From Photobacterium salinisoli (lineage in GTDB: Bacteria; Pseudomonadota; Gammaproteobacteria; Enterobacterales; Vibrionaceae), in NCBI RefSeq assembly GCF_003614885.1, contig NZ_QZMS01000011.1, forward strand, positions 620,001 to 684,000: a stretch of 64,000 nucleotides of DNA. Reading direction: 5' to 3'. Position numbers and translations under genes: made by a program. Position 1 is the stretch's first letter. The number at the start of each line of letters is the position of its first letter. The notes beneath the pieces are model-generated. The model saw only the letters and a program-made list of their open reading frames with translations. It was not told the origin of the DNA and made no database searches. Shown piece by piece: positions 36,910-47,036 of the stretch.

Positions 36910-37100
36910 GCCATATTGGCCTGGCTACTGTTTTCCATGTTCGTGTGCCTTGTCCCGTAAGGTAAATTTTTACTTTTTAATATCAACCATTTATTTTTTA
37001 TTTTTGAATATGTTTCGCTTTCGTTTAGTTCGACATAATCATGATTTGTCATGTTGTAAGATGCATAAATTGCATCAACATCTTTCGCAGGCATTACCAC
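36906..37100 (-). CDS. bcsR: Small BcsR-like protein, first gene of the cellulose operon
   Basis: This protein of about 62-64 residues matches the spacing of E. coli BcsR: a hydrophobic helix start, then NHDYVELNESE and a K-W-L-IL end comparable to DYADISQ...RWPLL. BcsR binds BcsQ and regulates cellulose assembly in E. coli. The start could be GTG 37100 or ATG 37094; no strong ribosome site is seen. The 4-bp overlap with bcsQ supports it being real. Confidence 0.75.
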   Translation of the reverse strand: MVMPAKDVDAIYASYNMTNHDYVELNESETYSKIKNKWLILKSKNLPYGTRHTNMENSSQANMA

Positions 37101-37577
37101 AATAATTCACCACTACTTAATAGAATTTATCAATGCCGTTAATACAATTTGTATTTAAGTACATAATTTTCAAAGAAACAAACAGACACTAACTTTTATT
37201 ACACTTTTGCCTTTTCATTTTTAACATTCAGTCCACAAAAAAATCAAAAAACCGATTAGATACCCTTTATGCTTGTCACTAACACGCTGACTGAAATGAC
37301 CAGAAAATAATGATAATATTCCCTTTAATTATGTGTGCATTTCGGTTCATAATCAAATTTCATCGTCAAGACATTGACCACATGAAAAAAGAACAGTTCT
37401 TTACAGGTTTCAGTGAGTACAAGGATACATCAGATGAATGATTCGACATTTTGAGTAAATTCTATATGATCTGATTATATTAGTAACATCTTTTCTGTCG
37501 TGATCTTACTGTGATGGTGCCTCTGCAAGCGTTAAACAGCAGGGAAAAGTGCCGATAGCGAGCAACTGGTATTTTAT
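37101..37577. promoter_or_regulatory. Divergent bcs promoter region
   Basis: These 477 bp are AT-rich and separate bcsRQABZC from bcsEFG, so they must carry promoters for both operons. I see no gene; a 19-codon frame at 37382-37441 has no ribosome site. No clear binding site for a named cellulose regulator can be assigned by eye. Confidence 0.55.
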
Positions 37578-39158
37578 ATGTCTACAAATCCAGACTTTAC
37601 ACACTTTGTCGAAATAAACAATTTCCCGTCGGTTTATGTGACTCTTTTTGACCATAAAACTATCGCAATCGATTATCTGACATCAATCATTAAACATAAT
37701 AAAAACAATAACTTCACTTGTTTCACAAACAAAGAAAACTTTTATTCCGGTCTTAACGAGCAAAAAAGTGATCGGGTTTCAGCGATGTTAAAGGAAAAGT
37801 GTAAAAGAGCCTTTTTCCTGAATCAGAATAAAACCCAGAGTGGTATCCATTTTCACTTACTGCTGGATGACATCATCAAATTAAAAGTCGCAACGCATTC
37901 GCTTGCCGTTCTTTTTGTGCCGGATATATTTTTCACCAATATTAATAAAAAAAATCTCACTATTGTTTTAAAAATGCTTAATGAATACGCTGCCGAGCAT
38001 GAGCTGGCTATACAGTTAATGGTGTACGGTTCTGTTACCTCAACGTCATTAACACCTGCATTGCTGTCACTGAACCGCCATCTGGCGGGACTGACCTCCA
38101 TGAGTACGATCAGCGACAACAAATACAGCTACCATGTGCATTTCTGGTCGGACTCAGAAGGTATTCAGTCAGACAGAAGGTTTGTGATACAGAAAACAGC
38201 CCAGGGTGCACTGGTCGCGGTACTGGCTTCCACACCTGCTATCCCGGTATTCAGCAACCAGGATGACTCAACGCGGATTATCATGAGCCAGGATGTGCTG
38301 GATGAAGACATCCCGCTTCCTTCGCATGTTCAGCTGGCGGCGAGCAACGCAGCGATCATCAGTGATCCACACATTCCGCATTCAGCGACATTGATATTAT
38401 CCTGCCAGTCGCCGGAAACGATCCGTCAGCTGGCTGTCGACTGCCTGCATTTACGGCAACAGGCCGGCCCGAAGCTCAAAATCATTATCAGAGAAATCAG
38501 GCAATGCCTGCGATATGCCGATGAGACTTTTCTGTTGCGTGCAGGCGTGAACCTGATTGTGCCTTATCACCTGCCCTTTCTCAGGATGATGAGCCAGGTT
38601 GATGCCATGCAGGGGCAATACATGACTCGCCCGCTGCCTGACAATACTGAAGAACTGCTGTTCAATGACCCGAACTTTCACGCTAGAGGATATATGGATA
38701 ATCAAACATTTATCCAGTATTGCCATACAGTGATGCAGCAGTTTACTTCCCCGCGCCTGGGTATAGTGCTGGTAAAACTCAAACTGCTGTCAGGCATGCA
38801 GCCGGAGGAATGTCTTCGGTTGTGCCATATCCGGCGTGATGGCGATGTGATTACCGCCTGCAACCACGAGCTGTATGTTTTGTTCAGTGCCATTCGCCAA
38901 ACCGATATCCATACCGCACTGAATAATATTTTTGATGTCCCTGTCCGGGATCTCTTCCGGACCGTTCATGTCATCAGCACACACTATGAGCTGGAAAAAG
39001 AACTGGAAGTGGTTGCGAAAGAAGCCTTGCCGGTTTCGGCAGAAATTAAAAGAATCACCACAGAACCGGCTATTTTTACCGGAAAAAGCAGCGCCGATGC
39101 TGAGATGGCCGTCCTTTTTGCCACGCCTAAGCGGCTCCGATTAAAAGGTGAATCATGA
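37578..39158 (+). CDS. bcsE: Cellulose synthesis c-di-GMP sensor BcsE
   Basis: This 526-residue protein has the BcsE architecture: a degenerate receiver-like region, then a GIL domain with the c-di-GMP I-site-like R-x-G-D motif at 420-423 (RRDGDVIT), flanked by CLRLC and TALNNIF as in E. coli BcsE. It binds c-di-GMP and raises cellulose output through BcsF and the BcsRQ complex. The first part is more AT-rich than the rest. Its stop overlaps the bcsF start (ATGA). Confidence 0.92.
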   Translation: MSTNPDFTHFVEINNFPSVYVTLFDHKTIAIDYLTSIIKHNKNNNFTCFTNKENFYSGLNEQKSDRVSAMLKEKCKRAFFLNQNKTQSGIHFHLLLDDIIKLKVATHSLAVLFVPDIFFTNINKKNLTIVLKMLNEYAAEHELAIQLMVYGSVTSTSLTPALLSLNRHLAGLTSMSTISDNKYSYHVHFWSDSEGIQSDRRFVIQKTAQGALVAVLASTPAIPVFSNQDDSTRIIMSQDVLDEDIPLPSHVQLAASNAAIISDPHIPHSATLILSCQSPETIRQLAVDCLHLRQQAGPKLKIIIREIRQCLRYADETFLLRAGVNLIVPYHLPFLRMMSQVDAMQGQYMTRPLPDNTEELLFNDPNFHARGYMDNQTFIQYCHTVMQQFTSPRLGIVLVKLKLLSGMQPEECLRLCHIRRDGDVITACNHELYVLFSAIRQTDIHTALNNIFDVPVRDLFRTVHVISTHYELEKELEVVAKEALPVSAEIKRITTEPAIFTGKSSADAEMAVLFATPKRLRLKGES

Positions 39159-39301
39159 ATATTGATGATTTTCTGCTCACCGCAGGGCTAAGCCTGTTAA
39201 CAGGCATGATACTGGGCTATTACCTGCGCCAACTGATCGCGTTGGGCAAGCGCTTCCATCAAAGGTATATCAGGCGCTCCCGCTACTTTGAACAAGACTG
39301 A
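39155..39301 (+). CDS. bcsF: Small membrane protein BcsF
   Basis: This 48-residue frame starts with an ATG overlapping the bcsE stop and encodes one membrane helix (FLLTAGLSLLTGMILGYYL) followed by a very basic tail (KRFHQRYIRRSRYFEQD). Size, position between bcsE and bcsG, and single-helix/basic-tail layout match BcsF, which recruits BcsE to the membrane. Confidence 0.9.
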   Translation: MNIDDFLLTAGLSLLTGMILGYYLRQLIALGKRFHQRYIRRSRYFEQD

Positions 39302-39322
39302 ACTTATTACTAAGCAGAAATT

Positions 39323-40966
39323 ATGACGATGACACGCTCTTCTCATTCATCACAGCAGGTTAAAGGACTGGGGTGGTGGAATGTTTATTTCATTGCAAAA
39401 TTTGCCCTGTATTTCCAGGGCACGATTGGTTTTCACCCGCTGGAAAACGTCGCACTGGCGCTGTTTCTATTACTGCCGCTGCGTTCTCGTCTGCTTGAGT
39501 CTGTCAGGCTCATCGTCGCTTTGCCTGCTGCGGCCTGGTTGCTGCACTATGACTCTTTCCTGCCGCCCTTAGACCGCCTGTGGGGTCAAATGAACCAGTT
39601 GATGCATTTCGAATGGAGTTATCTGTTTGAACTGGCAGGGCGTTTTGTCTCTTTCCAGACACTATTGGGCCTGTTTGCGGTCTGCATAGGCTATCACCTG
39701 CTCAATCGCTTTTTACGCATATCGGTACTGGTGATGGCGGCGATGTTGTTTTTCAGTCTGCCCACCAGCCAGATAGCGCCTGTGATTGCGGATCAGGGAA
39801 CATCTGAAAACACTACCCCGATCACCGGGCCCGCCGGCAATGCAAATACAACGGCTGCCAAAGTGCCAGCGGGAACTGATGATACCTCACTCAACCAGTA
39901 CGTCTCTGAGTTCTTTTCCCGTGAAGCGAAGCGACAAGTTCTTTTTGATGACAGCAGCGTTCAGACGGCGCCCTTCGATATATTATTCTTAAGCATCTGC
40001 TCAGTCGCCTGGGACGACATCAGTATCGCCGGACTGGAAGATCACCCTTTATTTAAAGAGTTCGACATTCTCTTTGATCAGTTTAATGCCGCAACCTCCT
40101 ACAGCGGGCCCGCCGTGATCCGTTTGCTCAGAGCCAGTTGCGGACAGGAGAACCACAGCCAGCTCTTTGCGGGCGCGCCATCTGAGCAGTGCTACCTGTT
40201 CGAAAACCTGAAGCAATTGGGTTTTGAAGAAAATCTGGTAATGAACCACGACGGGGTGTTTGACAATTTCCTTGAGTTGATTCAAACCGAAGGCAATGTG
40301 ACAGCAGATCTGATGCCGCAAACGGGTTTCTCCCCGTACCAGAAGTCGTTTGACGGGGCGCCGATTTACCGTGACAAAGAAGTTTTGAATCACTGGTGGC
40401 AACAACGCCAGCAGGCCGGCAATGACAAAGTCGTCGCACTCTACAACACCATTTCATTGCATGACGGTAACCGGATCATTCATGGCAACCAATCCACCGG
40501 GCTGATAAGTTACAAATTACGGCTGAAAAGCCTGCTGGACGATCTGTACGCCTTCTTCCAGTCGCTGGAACAATCGGGCCGGAATATTGTGGTGGTGCTG
40601 GTGCCTGAACATGGCGCCGGCATGAAAGGCGATCGAATGCAGATCACCGGCATGCGGGAAATTCCGTCACCTTCGATTGTGCATACCCCTGTGGGCTTAA
40701 GAGTCTTTGGCAAAAACATCGTCCGTACCGGCGAGACAGCGCGCGTGTCATCACCCTCCAGCTATCTGGCGTTATCTCAGCTCATTGCCAATGTTTTGGA
40801 GCAAAACCCTTACCAGCGCGGTAGCTTTGATCCTGCCTCACTGATCAGCAACCTGCCCAGTACGCCCGTTGTAGCTCAGAACGAAGGCTCGACTGTCATC
40901 AAGGTTCAGGGCAAAAACTATGTCACTCTGGATGGCAGCAACTGGTCTGAATACCCGGCTAAATAA
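39323..40966 (+). CDS. bcsG: Cellulose phosphoethanolamine transferase BcsG
   Basis: This 547-residue inner-membrane enzyme has four or five N-terminal membrane segments and a periplasmic alkaline-phosphatase-fold domain. The nucleophile serine lies in LFLSICSVAW, matching Ser278 of E. coli BcsG, and zinc ligands appear in SLHDGNR and VPEHGAG. It adds phosphoethanolamine to cellulose and so predicts a modified-cellulose matrix. It starts 21 bp after bcsF. Confidence 0.94.
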   Translation: MTMTRSSHSSQQVKGLGWWNVYFIAKFALYFQGTIGFHPLENVALALFLLLPLRSRLLESVRLIVALPAAAWLLHYDSFLPPLDRLWGQMNQLMHFEWSYLFELAGRFVSFQTLLGLFAVCIGYHLLNRFLRISVLVMAAMLFFSLPTSQIAPVIADQGTSENTTPITGPAGNANTTAAKVPAGTDDTSLNQYVSEFFSREAKRQVLFDDSSVQTAPFDILFLSICSVAWDDISIAGLEDHPLFKEFDILFDQFNAATSYSGPAVIRLLRASCGQENHSQLFAGAPSEQCYLFENLKQLGFEENLVMNHDGVFDNFLELIQTEGNVTADLMPQTGFSPYQKSFDGAPIYRDKEVLNHWWQQRQQAGNDKVVALYNTISLHDGNRIIHGNQSTGLISYKLRLKSLLDDLYAFFQSLEQSGRNIVVVLVPEHGAGMKGDRMQITGMREIPSPSIVHTPVGLRVFGKNIVRTGETARVSSPSSYLALSQLIANVLEQNPYQRGSFDPASLISNLPSTPVVAQNEGSTVIKVQGKNYVTLDGSNWSEYPAK

Positions 40967-40985
40967 CCGCCGTTACTCCATGGCT

Positions 40986-41013
40986 CTTCCACACCCCAAC
41001 CGGGGTGTGGAAG
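40986..41013 (+). terminator. Hairpin terminator candidate after bcsG
   Basis: CTTCCACACCCC and GGGGTGTGGAAG pair perfectly around AACC, 19 bp after the bcsG stop. The U-tract is poor, so termination strength is uncertain. Confidence 0.6.
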
Positions 41014-41149
41014 TTACAACGGCAAATTTAACGCAACAGCGTGACTTTCAGTCATTTGCATAAAAAATAAAAGAGAAAAGATATTATTAATTATCTTAAC
41101 CATGCAAAATACCTCCCTTATACGCCCTTGGTATCAACCTTAAATTCAT

Positions 41150-42760
41150 ATGAAAAAAAATATATTTACAAAACTTCTTGCCGTCCCTGTCACGCTATGT
41201 GTGTTTATGTTCATACTTTTCTGGAACCAAATGTCTGGAAACAAAGATACATTAAATGCAATGAATTCAATCTATCTTGATCGTGTCATTCCGTTGCAAC
41301 AATTAAAAACAATTTCTGATGCCTTTGCGGTTGATATTGTCGATGCATTCAACAAGTGGAATATTGGAGTTCTCTCTCAGCAAGAACTGGAATTATCGGT
41401 ATTAACAGCAAAAGACGTTGTTGCGGATACTTGGGAGAATTATCACTCAACCCATTTAACGGATGATGAAAGAGCCATCTCGAAAAAACTGACGGTTGAA
41501 ATTAATGCCATAAAGCAAGAGCTTGTTGTTCTTTTAGAAGAAACAAGAAAACAAACTGAAGATAAAAATAAAATTATCAACAATGTCTACAATCATATAG
41601 AGCCTCTCTCAGGTCAAATAGACAACCTAATTAATATTCAACTGACGACATCTGAACATATTTATCAAACAAGTAAAAATACCTATGAAGCTAATGTTCA
41701 GCTTGGGATCATACTTCTTATTGCTGCCTGTATGACCGGCTTCATCTTTTCTTTCTGGATCATACGGAAAGAATTACGCGTGTTGCCTGAAATTACTGAC
41801 ACCATTCAAAAAATGTCTGATGGTGACTTTACTCCACGTGAAATGACGAAAGCCAATAATGAACTTGATTTAATAACGTCATCGTTGCAAACCCTCCAGC
41901 ACAGTATTTTCAGCATCATCGAGTCTTCAGAACGCATTCAAGAGCAGTTGGCTGTAAACCAAACGCAAATATCGACGGTGATACACAACAACTCTGAGAA
42001 TGCCCAGCGCGAGTTATCTGAAATAGAACAAGTCGCAGCCGCAGCCACAGAACTGTCTTCAACAGCATCTGATGTTGCTCACAACGCACACTCGGCAGAA
42101 ACTGCAGCGATTGAAGCCATCTCCATCATCAACGCCAGTTCAAATACGCTACAACGTTCAGATTCAATTGCTGAAAGTGTCAGTGTTTCAATGAAAGAAT
42201 CCGCACGAATAATCAACGAATTAAGAGAGCATTCAGAAAAGATAAGCTCAGTAGTTGATGTGATTAACAGCATATCGGAGCAGACCAACCTACTGGCGCT
42301 CAATGCCGCTATTGAAGCAGCCCGTGCCGGAGAACAAGGCCGTGGTTTCGCGGTTGTTGCCGATGAAGTGCGTGCACTTGCAGCCAAAACACAAAAGTCG
42401 ACCATAGATATTCAAACAATCATCAGCCAGCTTCAGGAACAATCCAAGCTTGCTGATGAACACGTGAAGCTCAACACCGACATGGTTTCAGAGTCTCAGG
42501 TCATTACTCAGGCTTTGTCCGATGCGTTCAAAACGATTTCAGAGCAAGTTGGACAAATTTCGGACATCAATGCGTTAGTCGCTACCGCCTCAGAAGAGCA
42601 ATCTTCTGTTACGAATGATATCTCTCACAGGCTGGAAGAAATCAGTCAAATCGTGCAGAAAAACTCAGAGAATGCCAGCCAGACGACACTGGCAAATAAC
42701 GATATTTCGACATTAACTCAGCACCTCAGAAAAGAAATGGCTTTTTTTAAAGTCAGATAA
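41150..42760 (+). CDS. Methyl-accepting chemotaxis protein (4HB type)
   Basis: This 536-residue chemoreceptor has an N-terminal membrane segment, a four-helix-bundle sensor region (about residues 35-185), a second membrane segment (about 186-205), a HAMP domain and a long signalling coiled coil with the hairpin tip ([20 protein letters not shown], then [13 protein letters not shown]) that contacts CheA/CheW. The C-terminus lacks a CheR-tethering pentapeptide. The ligand is unknown. Base composition is more AT-rich than the bcs genes before it. Confidence 0.92.
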   Translation: MKKNIFTKLLAVPVTLCVFMFILFWNQMSGNKDTLNAMNSIYLDRVIPLQQLKTISDAFAVDIVDAFNKWNIGVLSQQELELSVLTAKDVVADTWENYHSTHLTDDERAISKKLTVEINAIKQELVVLLEETRKQTEDKNKIINNVYNHIEPLSGQIDNLINIQLTTSEHIYQTSKNTYEANVQLGIILLIAACMTGFIFSFWIIRKELRVLPEITDTIQKMSDGDFTPREMTKANNELDLITSSLQTLQHSIFSIIESSERIQEQLAVNQTQISTVIHNNSENAQRELSEIEQVAAAATELSSTASDVAHNAHSAETAAIEAISIINASSNTLQRSDSIAESVSVSMKESARIINELREHSEKISSVVDVINSISEQTNLLALNAAIEAARAGEQGRGFAVVADEVRALAAKTQKSTIDIQTIISQLQEQSKLADEHVKLNTDMVSESQVITQALSDAFKTISEQVGQISDINALVATASEEQSSVTNDISHRLEEISQIVQKNSENASQTTLANNDISTLTQHLRKEMAFFKVR

Positions 42761-42765
42761 CATAC

Positions 42766-42792
42766 AGTTCAGGCCCGGCTACGGGCCTGAAC
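42766..42792. terminator. Hairpin terminator shared by convergent genes
   Basis: AGTTCAGGCCCG and CGGGCCTGAACT form a perfect 12-bp stem with a GCTA loop between the chemoreceptor stop and the stop of the convergent secreted-protein gene. Confidence 0.85.
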
Positions 42793-42819
42793 TATTAATA
42801 AATCACTTGCTTGTCACGC

Positions 42820-43698
42820 TTAAAGAGGCTGACATCTTGGGCATGGCGGTTTCGGTGTGCCCGGCACTCTCACATAACCTAAAGACATACCATCGGTATA
42901 CTTTCCGTCAGACAAAGTCACGCTGACACTATTTATACCTGGATTGGCTGGCGTAATACTGATTGTTTTACTGCCCTTCAATGCACTCAGGCTCACAGAT
43001 GTAGAGGCAGTCTGGCCATAGAGATCATCCCGAACACGAATAATCAAACGGGCATTCACGCTACTGTCCTTCGCCGCTGTTGAGTATTTATCAATCAGGT
43101 ACTCTATATTTGCCTGCACTTTGCCCGAAGAATGGGTCGCACTTGCACTCACAATTCTTGGTTTTTTCTGAACCCAGACACCTTCAGCCGAACACATACC
43201 ACCAGCTCGGTTAATCCAAACCAGACCGTAACCGTAAGTACGTGAAAACTTCATATTAAGATAGGAATTGGCATCGAGGTTTGATTTATCCTTACCGACA
43301 TACCCGAATTCTGAATTGTTGAAATGCACATTAGCATAGCGATCAAATAAGTTACCTTTGGCACGAAATACTTCGTCCTGAACTACATGTTTTGGCACTT
43401 CCACCCGCAAATAGTCGAAAGAGTTGAAGAGGTTAATCAGCGACTCAAAAAAGTTGGCATATTCTTCCTGGTTATAATCCGTTTGATCCGGGTTAGAAGG
43501 ATCAGGGTAAGTCTGTGGATCATTATAAATATTGTAACCACTCTCAACGGCACCCTTCACATCTTCTGATTTAAAATCATAAGATTTTACTCGTCCGTAC
43601 TCGCAGCCATTTGGTAAATCAAAAGTTCGTGCCTGAGCACTCACTGAAGTTGCCGCGAATGCTACAGCTGCAAACGTAAGACAGAATTTTAACTTCAT
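42820..43698 (-). CDS. Secreted protein of unknown function
   Basis: I do not recognise this protein. The 292 residues start with a clear signal peptide (LTFAAVAFAATSVSAQA). The body is acidic and tyrosine-rich, and the last 100 residues look like an Ig-like beta sandwich (RLIIRVRDDLYG, SLSALKGSKTISITPANPG), ending in a Pro/Cys tail (PKPPCPRCQPL). The ATG at 43698 is chosen because AAGGATG precedes it and it begins the signal peptide. It is monocistronic and low in GC. A periplasmic or extracellular location is likely. Confidence 0.75.
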   Translation of the reverse strand: MKLKFCLTFAAVAFAATSVSAQARTFDLPNGCEYGRVKSYDFKSEDVKGAVESGYNIYNDPQTYPDPSNPDQTDYNQEEYANFFESLINLFNSFDYLRVEVPKHVVQDEVFRAKGNLFDRYANVHFNNSEFGYVGKDKSNLDANSYLNMKFSRTYGYGLVWINRAGGMCSAEGVWVQKKPRIVSASATHSSGKVQANIEYLIDKYSTAAKDSSVNARLIIRVRDDLYGQTASTSVSLSALKGSKTISITPANPGINSVSVTLSDGKYTDGMSLGYVRVPGTPKPPCPRCQPL

Positions 43699-43950
43699 TG
43701 TTGTCATCCTTGTTATTGAACTCAACGGGAATTGTATTAAACCCAACACATGAGCACACAAATGCATGTGCAACTGAATGATATAACGAAAAATTAGATG
43801 ATTAGACAATGAGAAAAGGATAAATATGAGACATCATAATGGTATTTACTCATAAATATTGCATATAAATATAATCAAGCTTGGCAAGCACAAAAACGAA
43901 AGTACCTGCATTCACAGTTTGCCGCCGTACCTCGTTCCCTTTATAGCGGA

Positions 43951-44139
43951 CTACTGATGCGGTTTTGATACCACAATGAAACCCCAGATACTGGTCAGTA
44001 CGATTACCAGATTATGGTATCCGGCAAAAGCCAGCCCCGCGGCACTAAGTGCCAGAATGATAAAGACCACCGAGCAATGATGATCCCCCTCAGGGCGTAG
44101 AAAAGGGGGCGTAGGAAGGGGCTGAGATAACAGGATCAC
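43951..44139 (-). CDS. Possible small membrane protein, 62 aa
   Basis: This short frame encodes two hydrophobic stretches (VVFIILALSAAGLAFAGY, VIVLTSIWGFIVVS) and could be a two-helix inner-membrane protein. The start and ribosome site are unclear and no family is recognised. The 250 bp between it and the secreted-protein gene are AT-rich promoter-type sequence; the 210 bp between it and the pullulanase gene hold no other gene. Confidence 0.4.
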   Translation of the reverse strand: MILLSQPLPTPPFLRPEGDHHCSVVFIILALSAAGLAFAGYHNLVIVLTSIWGFIVVSKPHQ

Positions 44140-44350
44140 AGTTCATTTTTTTCTTGCCATACAATGAGTTAGCAGGCTCACATTTCAATTGAATTTCACC
44201 GGAAACGGCATTTTCAGCGTTATTTTTTGTGCTATTTACAACTCACCTGACTGGATGAAACTCCACGTCAAGTCTGTAAATAACCATAACCAATAACTCG
44301 ATCCGTTCAGGGATTATGTCTCCCGCAAAGGACGGTAAAAGGAAATTGAA

Positions 44351-46945
44351 ATGAGAACCTTACCTACGCTTATTGCGGGTGCGGCGCTGTTAAGCGCCCC
44401 CGCACTCGCCGACTGGCATTTCCGGGGTACCCCGAATCAGTGGAATGCGGCAGCAATGACACAGATAGCGACCACTCACTATCAGACGTGCCAGACATTT
44501 CAACAAGGGGATGCCACAGGAGGGCCACGGTTTAAAATCGACCGCTACGGTGACTGGCAGGAAAGTTATCCCACCGGTGATTACACGGTTGCCGGCGATC
44601 AGAGCTATCGGATCGACTTTTACACCGACAGCCAGACGATTCTCACCACGCCTGTGGCCAGTTGCGACAGCCAGTCTCTGGCGCAAAACTTTCCGGCACT
44701 GCACTTTCGCGGCACGGCAAATCAATGGGCCGCTGAGGCAATGACCCTGGTCGATAACAACACCTGGTCACTGTTGGTTGATTTTGACGGACAAACCAAT
44801 CAGCGTTTTAAGTTTGATCTGACCGGAGACTGGTCACAAAACTATGGTGACAATCAAAATGACGGCGTGTTAGACGCATCCGGCGATGATATCTATACCC
44901 AGGCCAACGGCGAATACCTGGTCACAGTGAACGACCAGACACTGCACTATACCCTCACCCCCGTAAATCCCTGTACCTCAGATTGCCCCACACCTCCTAC
45001 TCTCGGCGCACACTATCAGCCAGATAAAACCACTTTTTCGATCTGGTCGCCGGATCACAGCGATGTCACTGTGACCGTAAACGGGATCGAATATCCGCTG
45101 AGTAAAGTGAGCGATGCCAACGGCTACACCGATATCTATCAGGTTGACGTCAGCGGCGATCTGCACCTTGCCGAATACACTTTTAAGATCAATGGCATTC
45201 CGGTGCGCGATCCCTACGGCAAAATGGTAAAACCCGGCACAGGAGACAGTGAAGCCATCAATATTGTGATGGACATGTCACGCACGGGCCCTGCTGGCGG
45301 CTGGGCTGAGCGTCCTGCACTGGTGAACCGCGAAGATGCCGTGATTTATGAAGTGCATGTCCGCGATTTCACTATCGATGCCAGCTCTGGCGTCAGCGCA
45401 GACAAGCGCGGTAAGTTTCTGGGCATGGTTGAAAGCGGCACCCGTTACAACGGGCTGAAAACGGGCATTGATCACCTGGTCGATCTGGGCATCACTCACG
45501 TTCAGCTGCTGCCCGTCTATGACTTTGCCACCTGCGACGGACTCCCTGACAGCGATCCTTGTTACAACTGGGGCTATGATCCGCGCAATTACAACGTCCC
45601 GGAAGAGCGTTATTCACAGGTGCCGACCGACTACGAGGCGCGTGCCAGCGAGTTTAAAACCATGGTGAATGAATTTCACAAAGCCGGGATCCGGGTCATC
45701 ATGGATGTGGTCTACAACCACACCTACGCCAAAGAGATGTTTGAAAACATCAGCAGCAGTTATTACACCCCCACGGATCTGTCCGGCACAGGTAATTCCA
45801 TTGATGCCGACCAGCCTATGGTCAGCCGCATGATTCAGGATTCACTGGCCTACTGGGTGGATGAATATGGCGTTGATGGTTTTCGTTTCGACCTGATTGG
45901 CATTTTCTCTTATCAGGAAGTGGAGAAATGGGGACGCGCGCTGAACCAGCAATTCCCGGATCGCAATCTGCTGCTTTACGGTGAACCCTGGAATGGTTAC
46001 GCCAGCGATCCGAAAGAAGCACAACGTGTCCGCTACGGCACAACGCATCACATGGTGCAAGAACATGTCGGCGTCTTTAACGGCGCGTATCGCGAAGCCC
46101 TGAAAGGGTCAAATGATGATACCCGGACCGGCTATATGTTCAATAATCTGGACAGCGCCGATGCGGGCTGGTCTGTTTACGATGGCATGCGCGGTTCAGC
46201 CTACGATCCCAATGACAGCCGCAACAGCACCTGGTTCAGAAACTTTGCCGCCGATCCGGAGCAAAGCATCAACTATATTTCTGCCCATGATAATTTCGGG
46301 CTGTGGGATAAGGTGTATTTAAGCCTGTCGGGCAATGTTGTCCAGAACAGCTCGCACCAGATTCTCAGCCTGACGCCACCAACCAGTCTCGATTATGCCA
46401 AACGTGTGGTGAATTTTGGTATGGGCATGGTACTGACCAGCCAGGGCATCGGGTTTGTTCATGCCGGGGACGAGTTCTTGCGGACCAAAACCGACAACGA
46501 ACAAATGAGCGATCCGGATGCCTGGAATTTCGGTGCACACGGCGGGACCCACAATACCTACAATGCACCCGACAGCTTTAACAGCATCAAATGGCAACGC
46601 CGTGCTGACAATGCGGCCACCTATGATTACGTCAAAACACTGATCGCGCTGCGCCGCAGTCACGCCGGTTTACGCATGACCTCAAACCAGGACATCGCCA
46701 ATTACCTCACAGTTTCCAGACCGGCTGAATTTGGCGGGCAACTGGTCACAGGTTTGATCACCTACCCGCAAGACACACATCACCTGTTTGTGGTGTACAA
46801 CAGCGGCAACAATCAGTCCATCAGCTTGCCTGAAGGTGACTGGACTCTGGTTGCCGATGCGTCAGGGGCCCGTCATCAGACGGGGTTATCCGGCAGTGTA
46901 GTGGTTGAAGGCACTGCAGTGACTGTATTTACCCAGCCCCGTTAA
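44351..46945 (+). CDS. pulA: Secreted type I pullulanase (GH13_14) with tandem N-terminal domains
   Basis: This 864-residue enzyme cleaves alpha-1,6 branches of pullulan and starch. It has a signal peptide (cleavage near APALADW), two tandem homologous domains of about 100 residues each starting HFRGT-x-NQW, a CBM48-like domain (TTFSIWSPDHSDVTV), and a GH13 barrel with YNWGYDP at 405, catalytic D514 (FRFDLIG), E545 (LYGEPW) and D647 (AHDNFGLWD). AAAGGAAATTG precedes the ATG. It likely works with the amylase next door. Confidence 0.92.
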   Translation: MRTLPTLIAGAALLSAPALADWHFRGTPNQWNAAAMTQIATTHYQTCQTFQQGDATGGPRFKIDRYGDWQESYPTGDYTVAGDQSYRIDFYTDSQTILTTPVASCDSQSLAQNFPALHFRGTANQWAAEAMTLVDNNTWSLLVDFDGQTNQRFKFDLTGDWSQNYGDNQNDGVLDASGDDIYTQANGEYLVTVNDQTLHYTLTPVNPCTSDCPTPPTLGAHYQPDKTTFSIWSPDHSDVTVTVNGIEYPLSKVSDANGYTDIYQVDVSGDLHLAEYTFKINGIPVRDPYGKMVKPGTGDSEAINIVMDMSRTGPAGGWAERPALVNREDAVIYEVHVRDFTIDASSGVSADKRGKFLGMVESGTRYNGLKTGIDHLVDLGITHVQLLPVYDFATCDGLPDSDPCYNWGYDPRNYNVPEERYSQVPTDYEARASEFKTMVNEFHKAGIRVIMDVVYNHTYAKEMFENISSSYYTPTDLSGTGNSIDADQPMVSRMIQDSLAYWVDEYGVDGFRFDLIGIFSYQEVEKWGRALNQQFPDRNLLLYGEPWNGYASDPKEAQRVRYGTTHHMVQEHVGVFNGAYREALKGSNDDTRTGYMFNNLDSADAGWSVYDGMRGSAYDPNDSRNSTWFRNFAADPEQSINYISAHDNFGLWDKVYLSLSGNVVQNSSHQILSLTPPTSLDYAKRVVNFGMGMVLTSQGIGFVHAGDEFLRTKTDNEQMSDPDAWNFGAHGGTHNTYNAPDSFNSIKWQRRADNAATYDYVKTLIALRRSHAGLRMTSNQDIANYLTVSRPAEFGGQLVTGLITYPQDTHHLFVVYNSGNNQSISLPEGDWTLVADASGARHQTGLSGSVVVEGTAVTVFTQPR

Positions 46946-46957
46946 TCGCGTTTATGC

Positions 46958-46980
46958 GTGCCCCTTGCAGCAAGGGGCAC
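46958..46980 (+). terminator. Hairpin after the pullulanase gene
   Basis: GTGCCCCTTG and CAAGGGGCAC pair perfectly around CAG, 12 bp after the stop. No U-tract follows, so it may be a weak terminator or an mRNA-stabilising hairpin before the amylase gene. Confidence 0.6.
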
Positions 46981-47036
46981 CTATTCGCCGGCAAACAGAT
47001 ATCAAACATTCAAAGAATAACGACAGGAAGTGAAAC

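Noticed and set aside
37382..37441. 19-codon leader peptide in the bcs divergent promoter
   Set aside because: No ribosome-binding site precedes the ATG and there is no attenuator-like structure after it.
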